A DNA stretch of 64,000 nucleotides. Source: Thiocapsa bogorovii (GTDB lineage: Bacteria; Pseudomonadota; Gammaproteobacteria; Chromatiales; Chromatiaceae). This document shows positions 55,536-63,361 of this stretch, one piece after another (within the stretch, counting starts at the first letter, position 1; each line of letters starts with the position of its first letter). The translations under genes were made by a program, and so were the position numbers. The stretch covers positions 5,577,501 to 5,641,500 of the forward strand of contig NZ_CP089309.1 in the NCBI RefSeq assembly GCF_021228795.1, in the 5' to 3' direction. The notes under the pieces are model-generated. The model was given only the letters and a program-made list of their open reading frames with translations. It was not told the origin of the DNA and ran no database searches.

Positions 55536-55891
55536 TCGTCTTCGCCCCCTGTTGATCTTGATCGCGTAACGCAGGGCGCGCGACGCCTGCCGAGGTCGGC
55601 GATCGATCCGGCATGCTGCACTCTGACGCCTCGCAACCTGCGTGTCTGTGCGCTGCCGTGCGCAGCGCCGACGATCGCTTTGTGAAGCCGGTCCTTTCCG
55701 GTGGGCACAAACAAAAATCTTCCTAATCGCCATCAGGCGCGACTCGGGGCTTGATCCGCAGCATCGGCTGAAGGGGTCTGTTCGGCGGGGCACGGTCGCC
55801 TATTCGTGGTACGTCCCCTGTTTCCCCACGTGGTACGTCCCCTATTTCCGCACGTCCCCTATTTCCCCACGAGACTGCCAGAGCCGAGCGA
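55536..55891. other. Non-coding region with the first direct repeat
   Basis: No gene. It contains direct repeat copy 1 (55715-55830) and, to its right, three CGTCCCCTATTTCC-type words with CGTGGTACGTCCCCT in between, a motif seen at ends of REP/RAYT units. Confidence 0.45.
55715..55830. repeat. Direct repeat copy 1 flanking the HigBA-type pair
   Basis: About 115 bp, including TCGCCATCAGGCGCGACTCG and GCATCGGCTGAAGGGGTCTG, recur with few differences at 56846-56970 in the same orientation. The toxin-antitoxin pair lies between the copies. Confidence 0.9.
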
Positions 55892-56215
55892 TCAACTGGC
55901 CGCGGCATAAGGCCGCAAGACCTCCGGATGCTCCACCGCCAGCCGTGCCACCAGCAGCGCACTGCCGGGGGGCGGAAAGCGCCCCTGTTCCCAGTCGCGC
56001 ACGGTGCCGACCGGGGTTTGCAGCAACCGGGCAAAGGCCGGTTGGGACAGGCCCAAAGCGGTACGGGCCGCGCGCAGTGCGAGCTGCTCCTGGGTGTAGG
56101 TGCGCCCCCTCTCATCGGCGGCCATCTCGGCGAGCGATTCGCGCAGCCCGGGAATGGCCTCGCCGGCATCCGCTTCGATCGCCTGTGCGACCTGCTCCAG
56201 TGGCATCGTGTTCAT
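55892..56215 (-). CDS. HigA-like helix-turn-helix antitoxin
   Basis: 107 residues. C-terminal Xre-type domain: AARTALGLSQPAFARLLQTP VGTVRDWEQGRFPPPG. The N-terminal helices (LRESLAEMAADERGRT) probably contact the toxin. Overlaps the toxin stop by four bases in the toxin-first order of higBA. Confidence 0.85.
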   Translation of the reverse strand: MNTMPLEQVAQAIEADAGEAIPGLRESLAEMAADERGRTYTQEQLALRAARTALGLSQPAFARLLQTPVGTVRDWEQGRFPPPGSALLVARLAVEHPEVLRPYAAAS

Positions 56216-56511
56216 GTGTCGCGCTCCGGAATGTCGGCAGGGCTGATGTTCGACTGGTCGGACTTACGGTAGATCGCCAGCAGATAGACCAGGCCCGCGG
56301 CCGAACGGTTGAAATAGATCACGCGGACCCCGCCGCGCTTGCCCATGCCCGACAGTGACCAGCGCACCTTGCGCGCGCCGTCCGCCCCAGGGATCACATC
56401 GCCCGCCAGCGGGTGACAAGCAATCCAGGTGATGAAGTCCAGCCGCTCGGCTTCGCTCCATATCTGATCGGCCTGCTTGGCAAAGGTCGGCGTTTCGATG
56501 ACCGTATGCAT
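56212..56511 (-). CDS. RelE/HigB-like toxin
   Basis: 99 residues from ATG 56511. TPTFAKQADQIWSEAERLDF ITWIACHPLAGDVIPGADGA RKVRWSLSGMGKRGGVRVIY FN follows the HigB/RelE fold of ribosome-dependent mRNA interferases (the conserved G..RGG.RVIYF). Toxin-first pair with the downstream HTH antitoxin. Confidence 0.87.
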   Translation of the reverse strand: MHTVIETPTFAKQADQIWSEAERLDFITWIACHPLAGDVIPGADGARKVRWSLSGMGKRGGVRVIYFNRSAAGLVYLLAIYRKSDQSNISPADIPERDT

Positions 56512-56791
56512 GGGTGGCAAGATACGGGATTCCCGCATGATCATCAAGCCGCCGAGTGCTGAGGTAGGGCGCGAGGTCCGACCCGCCGAGTGTGTGACAC
56601 AGCGGGCTGACTCTACCCCGGAAATCGCCTAAACGGTCCTGCCTCAAGCCTGGCACCTATTGGCCCACTCGATGCTAGACATAGCCCCGCGCTATTCTCT
56701 CCGCCTACCAACGCACCCCGCGCCGCACTGGCGCGCCTGCCGCAGCCCGGCGGCGGCGCCAGCACGAACCCACGCCCCGGAAAACGGACGC

Positions 56792-56857
56792 GTGATCCCC
56801 GACCAGTTCATCGCCGAATGGAAAGACGCGACCCTCAAAGAGCGGAAATCATCCTGA
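56792..56857 (+). pseudogene. DNA methyltransferase, N-terminal stub
   Basis: GTG 56792 opens VIPDQFIAEWKDATLKERKS, close to the first residues of large class I DNA methyltransferases of restriction systems (TPdqFia.Wrd.tl.ERaa). After 19 codons the sequence becomes direct repeat copy 2, so the gene has been cut at the repeat junction. Confidence 0.55.
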
Positions 56858-56970
56858 TCGCCATCAGGCGCGACTCGGGGCTTGATCCGTAGCATCGGCT
56901 GAAGGGGTCTGTTCGGCGGGGCACGGTCGCCTATTCGGTCGCCTATTCGTGGTACGTCCCCTATTTCCCC
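56846..56970. repeat. Direct repeat copy 2
   Basis: Same sequence and orientation as 55715-55830, with an internal duplication of CGGTCGCCTATT. Its left edge coincides with the break in the methyltransferase stub. Confidence 0.9.
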
Positions 56971-57006
56971 CTACGAGGCGGCGTGCAGTGCCAGCAAAGC
57001 AACAGG

Positions 57007-57330
57007 TCAACCCCGCGCCGAGGCGGCCATGTCCGCAAACCGTTCCTCCATCGCCTCGTAGTCCCCCAGGTGTGCATGCATCAGGCTCTTCCAGAGCTTG
57101 CCGTGATTGGGTACCGAGAAGTGCAGCAACTCGTGGACGATGACGTAGTCCCATAGCTCGGTATCCAGCCCGAGCAGCTCGTCGTTGAAATTCAGCCGTC
57201 CGTTAGTGGAGCAGGACGCCCACTTCCTGCGCATGGGGCGGACGCTGAGCTGGACAATCTGCACGTCCAACCGGTCCGCCCAGTGGCGGACCCGGTACTT
57301 GAACGCCTGCTTGCATGCGGCATCGGCCAT
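57007..57330 (-). CDS. YgjP-like zinc metallopeptidase
   Basis: 107 residues, four bases after hsdR. The zinc motif VIVHELLHFSVPNHGKLWKS (HELxH...H) and the segment RKWASCSTNGRLNFNDELLG are those of the YgjP/WLM-type (DUF45) family. Family members are about 160-230 residues; this one lacks the N-terminal part, so either the start was rearranged or it is a short form. Such peptidases commonly follow hsdR in type I loci; their role is unknown. Confidence 0.82.
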   Translation of the reverse strand: MADAACKQAFKYRVRHWADRLDVQIVQLSVRPMRRKWASCSTNGRLNFNDELLGLDTELWDYVIVHELLHFSVPNHGKLWKSLMHAHLGDYEAMEERFADMAASARG

Positions 57331-57334
57331 CCCG

Positions 57335-60300
57335 CTAGATCCGGCCCGCCTTGTCCAGCAGAGTGAACAACTCGTCCACCAGTGCCGTGACCCGGTCCAG
57401 GTCCTCGGTCTCGGCGAAGATCGCGAAGGTCACCCGCTTGCGTAGTTCGCGCAAGGCGTTCTCGCTTCGCTTCCAGTTGGAGCATTCCCCAAAGGCCAGC
57501 CGAATCTTGCGGCTGACTGCCTCGGGGTTGCCGACCCCGGCATCCAACAGGGTCCGGTAGACGAAATAGGTCAGGCCATCGAAGGACTTCTCGGCCTGCT
57601 CCTGCTTTCTGGTCTCGTTCGACTCGACCTCCCGCAGCAGCGCCGCCAGCGCCTCCGCCGTGTCGAGCTGGCGGCTCTCGAAGGCATCCTGCACCGCCCG
57701 CGCACGCTCGGCCATGGCGATGAGATAGGGGTCCTCGCTCTCCTCCTCGGCCTTGCGCTCGATGCCCTTGACCAGGTTGATCACCTTGGTGGCGTCGCCG
57801 CCCTGGCGCTGCTTGATCAGCTCGATGGTCTCGGCGTTGATCTCGACCAGCCCGTCGACAGGTCGCACCTCGTAGAGGCCGACCTGCTCCTGCACCAGTT
57901 GGTTGGTCTTACGCTGGAACTCACGGTCCACCTGCACGCGCTTGCTGTACGCCTTGCGGACGACCGCGTAGATGGCGGACAGAGTGCCGTAGTCGTCCAT
58001 GAAGGGCCGCAGGAAGGCATCCGGCGAGATGATCTCGTAGAGCATCTCGATCTCCTTGTACTCCTTGAAGAACGCCTTGCGCCGTTCGGGGTCGCGGAAA
58101 TGCTCGATGAGGGTGTCCACGTCCTTGTCGTTGAAGTTGCGCTCGATCAGGCCGAGGTAGGCCGGGGCCTTGGACTCCATCTTGTTTTTGAACAGGACCT
58201 TCAGCAACTTCAGGTCCTTGACGATGGCGTTGATCTCGTCGCTGTCGAAGGCCAGCGCCTGCTCCAACTTGTCGAAGATGCCGACGAAATCCAAGACGAA
58301 GCCGTGCGGCTTCACCATCTCCTGCGCCTCGTTCTCATAGGGGCGGTTCACGCGGGCGATGGCCTGCAGCAGCGTGTGGTCCCGCATCGGCTTGTCGAGA
58401 TACATGGCGTAGAGCACCGGCGCATCGAAGCCAGTGAGCAGCTTCTCGGTGACGATGAGGATCTTGGGCTGCTGATCGAGCTTGCCGAAGCTCTTGCGGA
58501 TCTGCCGCTCCCGCTTCGGGTCGAGATGGAATTCCTTGAGCAGCTTCGAGTCGTTGTTGCTGCCGGTGTAGACGACCTCGGAATAGGCGGGCGGCAGGAA
58601 CTGATCCAGCGAGTGCTTGTAGTGCGCGCAGGCCTCGCGGTCCACGCCCACGAGGAACGCCTTGTAGCCGAGCGGCTCGACATTCTCGCGGTAGTGGCTG
58701 GCGACGAACTGCGCCACTTTCTGTATCCGCTCCTTGCCCTTGAGGAAGTTCTTCAGATTCACCGCCCGATCGAGGATCTTGTTCAGCTCCTCGATGTCCG
58801 CCACCCCCTCGGCCTCGGCCAGCGACAGGAAATCCTTGTCCAGCGTCTCGTGCGGGACCAGCATCTCGTTCGGGGCGAGCTGGTAGTAGAGCGGCAGTGT
58901 CGTGCCGTCCTCAATGCTGTCCGCGATTGAATACTTATGCAGATACCCTTGGTCGTCCTCGCAGCCAAAGGTCTTGAAGGTGCCCTTGCCGTAGACGGTC
59001 TTGTCCACCGGGGTGCCGGTGAAGCCGATGAAGGTCGCGTTCGGCAGGCCGGCCATCAAAAAGTTACCGAGATCGCCGCCGGTGGTGCGGTGTGCCTCGT
59101 CGATGAGCACATAGATGTTCGAGCCCCTGTTGAGGTTCGCCGGCATGTCGCGGAACTTGTGGATCATCGTCACGATGATGCCCCGATAGTCGTCGCGCAA
59201 TAGCTGGTTGAGCCGGGCGATGCTGCTGGCGTGCTCCAGGTTGCCCAAGCCCAGCGCCGCGAGGTTCTTGAGCATCTGATCTTCCAGCTCGTTGCGGTCG
59301 ATCATCAGCAGCACGGTGGGCTTGTCCGCCTCGGGCGCGCGGAACAGCCGCTCCGCCGCCTTGATCATCGTGAAGGTCTTGCCGCTGCCCTGGGTATGCC
59401 AGATCAGGCCACGGGTGCGGATGGGATCAAGGGCGCGACCGACCGTCGCGTCCACCGCGCCGGTCTGGTGCTGCCGCAGGATGTACTTGTTCAGCTCCTC
59501 GTCCTTCTCGGCAAAGACGATGTAGTCCTTCAGGAAACCGAGCACCCGCGGGATGGCGCAGAAGGTTTTGACTCGGGCTTCGAGACGCCCCGGAACGGAG
59601 GGGGGACATTCCTGTCCCCCTCTCTCACCAATGGGTTCGGGGTTGGAAAACCCCGACTCCTGTCCCCGCTCCCATAGAAAGTAGTGCCCGTCCCGCAACG
59701 CCGCCTTCACCGGATTCTCTCGTATATACTCTGCCACCTTGAAAAAATGCCGCTCATTCCGGATCAGTCGATCCCAATACTCATCCTGCCAAAGCGCTCC
59801 GGACTTCCCCATCCGCTTGTTGATCTCCCGTGCCGTGAATCCTTTCCAGGATTTCATGATATCGGCCAGCTTATTTGCCCCAAGCGGTCGAAACAGCACA
59901 TGGACGTGGTTCGGCATCACCACGAACGACGCCAGCTCATACCGGTCTCCGTCGAAGTGCCGGAGTGCATCGGCGACGACTTCCGCATTCGCCGGGGCCT
60001 TCAGTACGCACGACCCGCTGCCCTGGTCCAGCCAAGCATCGATCTGCTGCGAAAAGCGCTGGTGATACTCGGCTTCAGTCTGCTCTTGCCAAGGCTCGGG
60101 ATGCTGTTTGAGCCAGACGTCCCGTTCGTCCTTCCACTGATCCAGCTTCGCCTTCGGTAGCGCGTCTCCCAGCCGCCAGGTCACGAATATCCACGCGTTG
60201 CCTTGCTGCCAGTGAGGGAGCCGGTTTCTGGTAACGTCGATCTCGGCTTCGGTGTCGAAAAAGGAGCGGGGGTTTTCCAACCCCCTTTTCTCTCCAAGCG

Positions 60301-60997
60301 GGGGACAGGAATGTCCCCACTCCACTTTCCAAGCAAAGATGTTCCGCCGCACCGTGTTCCAGCTCACCCCGTAGCAAAACCCGATGGCATCGGTGGCGGT
60401 GAAGAGCTGCTGCGACACGAACAGCTCGGGCGTCTCGCGGTGGTAACGGCGGATCTGGTCCACCCCCAGCGCAATCGCCTCGTCCTTGCTGGCGTTCTTG
60501 CACTCGATCACCAGCACCGGGATGCCGTTGATGAGAAAGACGATGTCTTGCCGCGTCCCGTAGTGACCGTTGTGAAAGGCCCACTCCTCGGTGACCTCGT
60601 AGACGTTGTTCTCGGGGTGCTCGTAATCGATCAGGATCAGGTCGTGCTCGCGCTTCTCCGCGTGATCGAAGAACTTGCCCCGGTTGCGCAGGTGCTCGAC
60701 GAATTCTCGGTTGCCGTAGATGTCGGTGTGGAGATGGCGGAACTGCCCGAGCAAGGCGCCCTCGGCTTCGGCGTAACGCGGGTTGAATTCCCGCACCTTG
60801 GCGTCGAGCAGGTCGTCGAAGAAGAGCGACAAAGGAGCGGGTGTTTTCCAACCCCTGGTCTTGGATTCAAAGGGGGCAGGAATGCCCCCTCTCCTTTGCT
60901 CGGCCTCCTCGCGGGGCACAAAGGTCCACCCGATGGCCTGGGCGTATTCGAGAATCCGGGCTTGGACGGTTTTGTGCTCGCTGGGTGTGGGCATCAC
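57335..60997 (-). CDS. hsdR: Type I restriction enzyme R subunit with an in-frame RAYT domain
   Basis: 1220 residues (GTG 60997 or ATG 60994), about 220 longer than related HsdR. The nuclease domain (about 90-200) has DIVFLINGIPVLVIECKNAS (D...E-x-K). The helicase part has Walker A HTQGSGKTFTM (about 534-544), VLIDEAHRTTGG, FIGFTGTPVDKT, and LTGFDAPVLYAMYLDKPMRD. Between them (about residues 226-470) lies a REP-associated tyrosine transposase domain. A smaller in-frame REP insertion replaces residues about 37-57. HsdR is the translocating, cleaving subunit of type I restriction. The frame is open throughout; activity is uncertain. Confidence 0.92.
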   Translation of the reverse strand: MMPTPSEHKTVQARILEYAQAIGWTFVPREEAEQRRGGIPAPFESKTRGWKTPAPLSLFFDDLLDAKVREFNPRYAEAEGALLGQFRHLHTDIYGNREFVEHLRNRGKFFDHAEKREHDLILIDYEHPENNVYEVTEEWAFHNGHYGTRQDIVFLINGIPVLVIECKNASKDEAIALGVDQIRRYHRETPELFVSQQLFTATDAIGFCYGVSWNTVRRNIFAWKVEWGHSCPPLGEKRGLENPRSFFDTEAEIDVTRNRLPHWQQGNAWIFVTWRLGDALPKAKLDQWKDERDVWLKQHPEPWQEQTEAEYHQRFSQQIDAWLDQGSGSCVLKAPANAEVVADALRHFDGDRYELASFVVMPNHVHVLFRPLGANKLADIMKSWKGFTAREINKRMGKSGALWQDEYWDRLIRNERHFFKVAEYIRENPVKAALRDGHYFLWERGQESGFSNPEPIGERGGQECPPSVPGRLEARVKTFCAIPRVLGFLKDYIVFAEKDEELNKYILRQHQTGAVDATVGRALDPIRTRGLIWHTQGSGKTFTMIKAAERLFRAPEADKPTVLLMIDRNELEDQMLKNLAALGLGNLEHASSIARLNQLLRDDYRGIIVTMIHKFRDMPANLNRGSNIYVLIDEAHRTTGGDLGNFLMAGLPNATFIGFTGTPVDKTVYGKGTFKTFGCEDDQGYLHKYSIADSIEDGTTLPLYYQLAPNEMLVPHETLDKDFLSLAEAEGVADIEELNKILDRAVNLKNFLKGKERIQKVAQFVASHYRENVEPLGYKAFLVGVDREACAHYKHSLDQFLPPAYSEVVYTGSNNDSKLLKEFHLDPKRERQIRKSFGKLDQQPKILIVTEKLLTGFDAPVLYAMYLDKPMRDHTLLQAIARVNRPYENEAQEMVKPHGFVLDFVGIFDKLEQALAFDSDEINAIVKDLKLLKVLFKNKMESKAPAYLGLIERNFNDKDVDTLIEHFRDPERRKAFFKEYKEIEMLYEIISPDAFLRPFMDDYGTLSAIYAVVRKAYSKRVQVDREFQRKTNQLVQEQVGLYEVRPVDGLVEINAETIELIKQRQGGDATKVINLVKGIERKAEEESEDPYLIAMAERARAVQDAFESRQLDTAEALAALLREVESNETRKQEQAEKSFDGLTYFVYRTLLDAGVGNPEAVSRKIRLAFGECSNWKRSENALRELRKRVTFAIFAETEDLDRVTALVDELFTLLDKAGRI
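59588..60322 (-). mobile_element. RAYT transposase domain and REP sequences inserted in frame in hsdR
   Basis: HsdR residues about 226-470. The domain reads RNRLPHWQQGNAWIFVTWRL, the HUH-type motif SFVVMPNHVHVLFRPLG (about 358-373), then MKSWKGFTAREINKR and the catalytic-tyrosine region ALWQDEYWDRLIRNERHFFK (Tyr 407) and EYIRENPVKAAL. These are the core motifs of Y1/RAYT transposases. It is bounded by inverted copies of a REP-type sequence (59595-59672 and 60261-60323). Normal HsdR sequence resumes on both sides in the same frame. Confidence 0.9.
59595..59672. repeat. REP-type double palindrome, right boundary of the RAYT insert
   Basis: Contains GGGGGACATTCCTGTCCCCC and GGGGTTGGAAAACCCC, two short palindromes. 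It is in inverted orientation relative to the copy at 60261-60323. Confidence 0.85.
60261..60323. repeat. REP-type double palindrome, left boundary of the RAYT insert
   Basis: AAGGAGCGGGGGTTTTCCAA, CCCCC, then GGGGGACAGGAATGTCCCC. The stems are GGGGGTTTTCCAACCCCC-type and GGGACA..TGTCCC. Matches the copies at 59595-59672 (inverted) and 60831-60898 (direct). Confidence 0.85.
60831..60898. repeat. REP-type double palindrome inserted in frame near the hsdR start
   Basis: AAAGGAGCGGGTGTTTTCCA ... GGGGGCAGGAATGCCCCC. Same unit as at 60261-60323. It encodes HsdR residues about 36-58 (GGIPAPFESKTRGWKTPAP), which have no counterpart in usual HsdR proteins. Confidence 0.85.
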
Positions 60998-61419
60998 TAG
61001 TCTCGCTTCGTTCCGCCCTTTACCCGAACATCAATCTCGGCGGGATCCCCAAGTTCTGGAACAGCCTGTTCCAGAAACTCAGAAACCGTCAACCGGCTGA
61101 GAAACTCCCGCGCCTGGGTCAAGAACGTGCTACTTGAATATTCGCTGTAGAGATGACGCATTCGCCAGAGATTGTCCGCCGAGAAACCAGTGGTCGCCGG
61201 GAACTCGAGTTTCAAATCCCGCGACAGGGACTCAACCACCGATTTCCCCCAGCCCAGTTCCCGTTGTTTCTCGACGATTCCCTGTCCGATATCCCAGTAC
61301 AGAAGAATCATCTCACGATTCACCGACCGGCTCGCCGACAGCCGTGCCGAACGAATCCTCGATTTAACTTCGCCCAGCCAAGCGATGTAGTCAGGGGATG
61401 TTGCTACTTCATCAGGCAT
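60997..61419 (-). CDS. DUF1016/YhcG-type N-terminal domain protein (short)
   Basis: 140 residues from ATG 61419. DYIAWLGEVKSRIRSARLSA, SRSVNREMILLYWDIGQGIV, EKQRELGWGKSVVESLSRDL and FSADNLWRMRHLYSEY are the DUF1016 N-terminal domain. The PDDEXK nuclease half of full YhcG proteins (about 340 residues) is absent. Its stop overlaps the GTG of hsdR, so it is part of the restriction operon. May be a truncated gene or an accessory. Confidence 0.75.
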   Translation of the reverse strand: MPDEVATSPDYIAWLGEVKSRIRSARLSASRSVNREMILLYWDIGQGIVEKQRELGWGKSVVESLSRDLKLEFPATTGFSADNLWRMRHLYSEYSSSTFLTQAREFLSRLTVSEFLEQAVPELGDPAEIDVRVKGGTKRD

Positions 61420-61435
61420 GTCAAATCCCCCATTC

Positions 61436-61720
61436 CTATGCGCCTCCCCCGACCGAGTAAGTGCTCGACACACCCCTGGGGGAGGGAGATATCGCAGCGA
61501 GTGCAGGCGGTACGGGTTGAGTCGGCGTGAGCTGCCCCAGTGCCACAACGGGTTCACCCATCGCACTCGGCCGGCACCCCTGCACTTCGCGCCAGACCTC
61601 CTCCGGCACCAAGACAGCCGGGAAGTCCGTCAACAAGTCTAGGCACCATAGTTCGTCCAGATGGATGAGGGGTCCCGCATCACTGACGACCAGTGGCGGT
61701 TGATGGTCAATCTCGTCCAC
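61436..61720 (-). pseudogene. PIN-like toxin (DUF3368 type), C-terminally truncated
   Basis: Starts MDEIDHQPPLVVSDAGPLIH, LDELWCLDLLTDFPAVLVPE EVWREVQ. The SDAGPLIHL segment carries the first acidic residue of PIN nucleases. After about residue 45 the sequence loses the family pattern and ends at 94 residues, whereas functional members have about 150-170. Overlaps the antitoxin gene by 14 bases. Confidence 0.65.
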
Positions 61721-61907
61721 GCAGACCCCACGCGACGTCTTCTCTGATAAAGGATTCGGTCAGCGACGCTTCGTGGGACTCCAGAAATCGCCGTAGCGCC
61801 TCCGCCAGCAGGTCGTTGAAGTCCGTCGCCCAGCCGTCCGCGACGAATGCTCGGGCCTGAGCCGCAAGCTCCGCAGGAAGTTCAGCCTCGATCAGGGTGT
61901 TGTTCAT
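61707..61907 (-). CDS. Antitoxin of a PIN-type pair
   Basis: 66 residues. NNTLIEAELPAELAAQARAF and LLAEALRRFLESHEASLTES look like a ribbon-helix-helix/UPF0175-like antitoxin, followed by a C-terminal toxin-binding segment (FIREDVAWGLRGRD). Overlaps the PIN-like gene. Confidence 0.7.
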   Translation of the reverse strand: MNNTLIEAELPAELAAQARAFVADGWATDFNDLLAEALRRFLESHEASLTESFIREDVAWGLRGRD

Positions 61908-61979
61908 GGCTTATAGTCCGAAATGCATTAGGTATGCGGTTTGACAGCCGACGATGAACACCTGCGCGGTGGTCGATAC

Positions 61980-62849
61980 CTACTCAAGTTGGCGTTTACC
62001 GCTCGACAGCAGCCTTCTCTGAGAAATCGGGCCTCTGTAGATGTCCTCATCAAGAAACTGCAGGAGCGAGCGTAGCGCGCCTTTCTCTTCAGGGAGAACA
62101 ATCTGGTTTCCGGCCATTTGAACTTCATATTCGACCGATGCGGCCGCATCTCTGATCATATCCCCTGTGGCGTGATCAAGAATGCCGCCCCGAAGGATCA
62201 GAGCGATTTTCGTTCGACTCCACGTGTTGCACGCAGCCAAAAATCGTCCTGGATCAGTACATCTAAGACGGTTGTGAGCTACAAATTGACCGATTTGCTC
62301 GTCCGTTGCCTCGATAAAATAGGCGGAAAGATCGAAGAGCTGTTTTGCTAAGTGGAAACTCTTGAATCTCAATGTTCCGTTATCCCACACTGCAGTGATA
62401 CTTGCGTCCAAAAGGAGAACAGGCTTGGTCAGTTGCTTGAATGTTGACGCATCCGCCATCGGCAATATCGCGAATCTCCGGCCGGGGATCAGGATGCGAC
62501 GAGAATCAAAGTTCTGGAAGTAGAGCTTACGTTGGCCAGCAGAGAAATCGTATCCAACGATTCCGTTAATCGGAAGCTCTGCAAAATCAGCCGAATTAAC
62601 TCTCTCAGCAGAAAGCGGCTGCCGACAGAATCCGATCAGGTCTTCCTCAATGGGAAAATCATGGATTTCGAAGCATTCGTCGTCGTGAAGTTTGTAGCCG
62701 GGGTCGAATTCTACGACTTGCTCAATACCCCCACCAAACGAATCGGCGGCCGATAGAAAAAGATCACGAGCACTTGAAGCGGCCGATTGGTCCAGATCGA
62801 GCCTCAAGAATGGGCTCTGTTGGTCTTTGGTCAAAAGGATGGGATTCAT
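61980..62849 (-). CDS. kwaB: KwaB-like (DUF4868-type) protein of a Kiwa-like defence pair
   Basis: 289 residues. A soluble alpha/beta protein with acidic N-terminus (VVEFDPGYKLHDDECFEIHD) and central VLLLDASITAVWDNGTLRFK SF, LFDLSAYFIEATDEQIGQFV and a helical C-terminus. Size, the D..IT...dg.l.f.sf segment and partnership with a small membrane protein whose end overlaps its ATG fit KwaB, the DNA-binding effector of Kiwa. The call rests on layout and recalled features rather than alignment. Confidence 0.6.
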   Translation of the reverse strand: MNPILLTKDQQSPFLRLDLDQSAASSARDLFLSAADSFGGGIEQVVEFDPGYKLHDDECFEIHDFPIEEDLIGFCRQPLSAERVNSADFAELPINGIVGYDFSAGQRKLYFQNFDSRRILIPGRRFAILPMADASTFKQLTKPVLLLDASITAVWDNGTLRFKSFHLAKQLFDLSAYFIEATDEQIGQFVAHNRLRCTDPGRFLAACNTWSRTKIALILRGGILDHATGDMIRDAAASVEYEVQMAGNQIVLPEEKGALRSLLQFLDEDIYRGPISQRRLLSSGKRQLE

Positions 62850-63361
62850 TTCACTTTGGTAACATCGAGAAGCATGTAGTCGGTCAGGCTGACCACCGAC
62901 TTGATCGCCTTGGTATTGTGGAGATTTCGTCTAGACAGGAGCGTATAGCCAACGTCCTCAATCGTGACCTCGTAGAAATGGTAACCGATTAGCCCCAGTA
63001 GAGGATTGGTGTGGTAGGCATTCGACGTCATTACCACGAGAAAGAACACTCCGAGAACAACGAACATGGGAACGCCGTCGAACTGAGTTCCCCGTGCTAA
63101 CGGCAAAAGATAGGCTAGAACAAATCCAACAATTTCCTTGTCTGCTGGTTTGATCGACTTGATCACGACGGTGTTTATAGAGAGCTGCTTCGCTGCGAGG
63201 TTGATCACCGTCACACAAGCGATCACCGCGACGACAGCGCCTGCAAGAAGACCCAGTGCCAGATATCGTTGGCTGTCGAACCAAAAAACGATGGCGAACG
63301 TCACCATCACTGGCGCAAACGCAGTGGCCACCAACAGGAGCTTTGGAAGGAATCTCAGCAT
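62846..63361 (-). CDS. kwaA: KwaA-like membrane protein of a Kiwa-like defence pair
   Basis: 171 residues. Four membrane segments: FLPKLLLVATAFAPVMVTFA, LALGLLAGAVVAVIACVTVI, EIVGFVLAYLLPLARG and VPMFVVLGVFFLVVMTSNAY. A conserved-looking HTNPLLGLIGYHFYEVTIED follows. KwaA proteins have four such helices and an INP.L.l.GY..Yev segment. The start overlaps the hsdS stop by seven bases and the end overlaps the KwaB-like gene by four. Confidence 0.62.
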   Translation of the reverse strand: MLRFLPKLLLVATAFAPVMVTFAIVFWFDSQRYLALGLLAGAVVAVIACVTVINLAAKQLSINTVVIKSIKPADKEIVGFVLAYLLPLARGTQFDGVPMFVVLGVFFLVVMTSNAYHTNPLLGLIGYHFYEVTIEDVGYTLLSRRNLHNTKAIKSVVSLTDYMLLDVTKVK

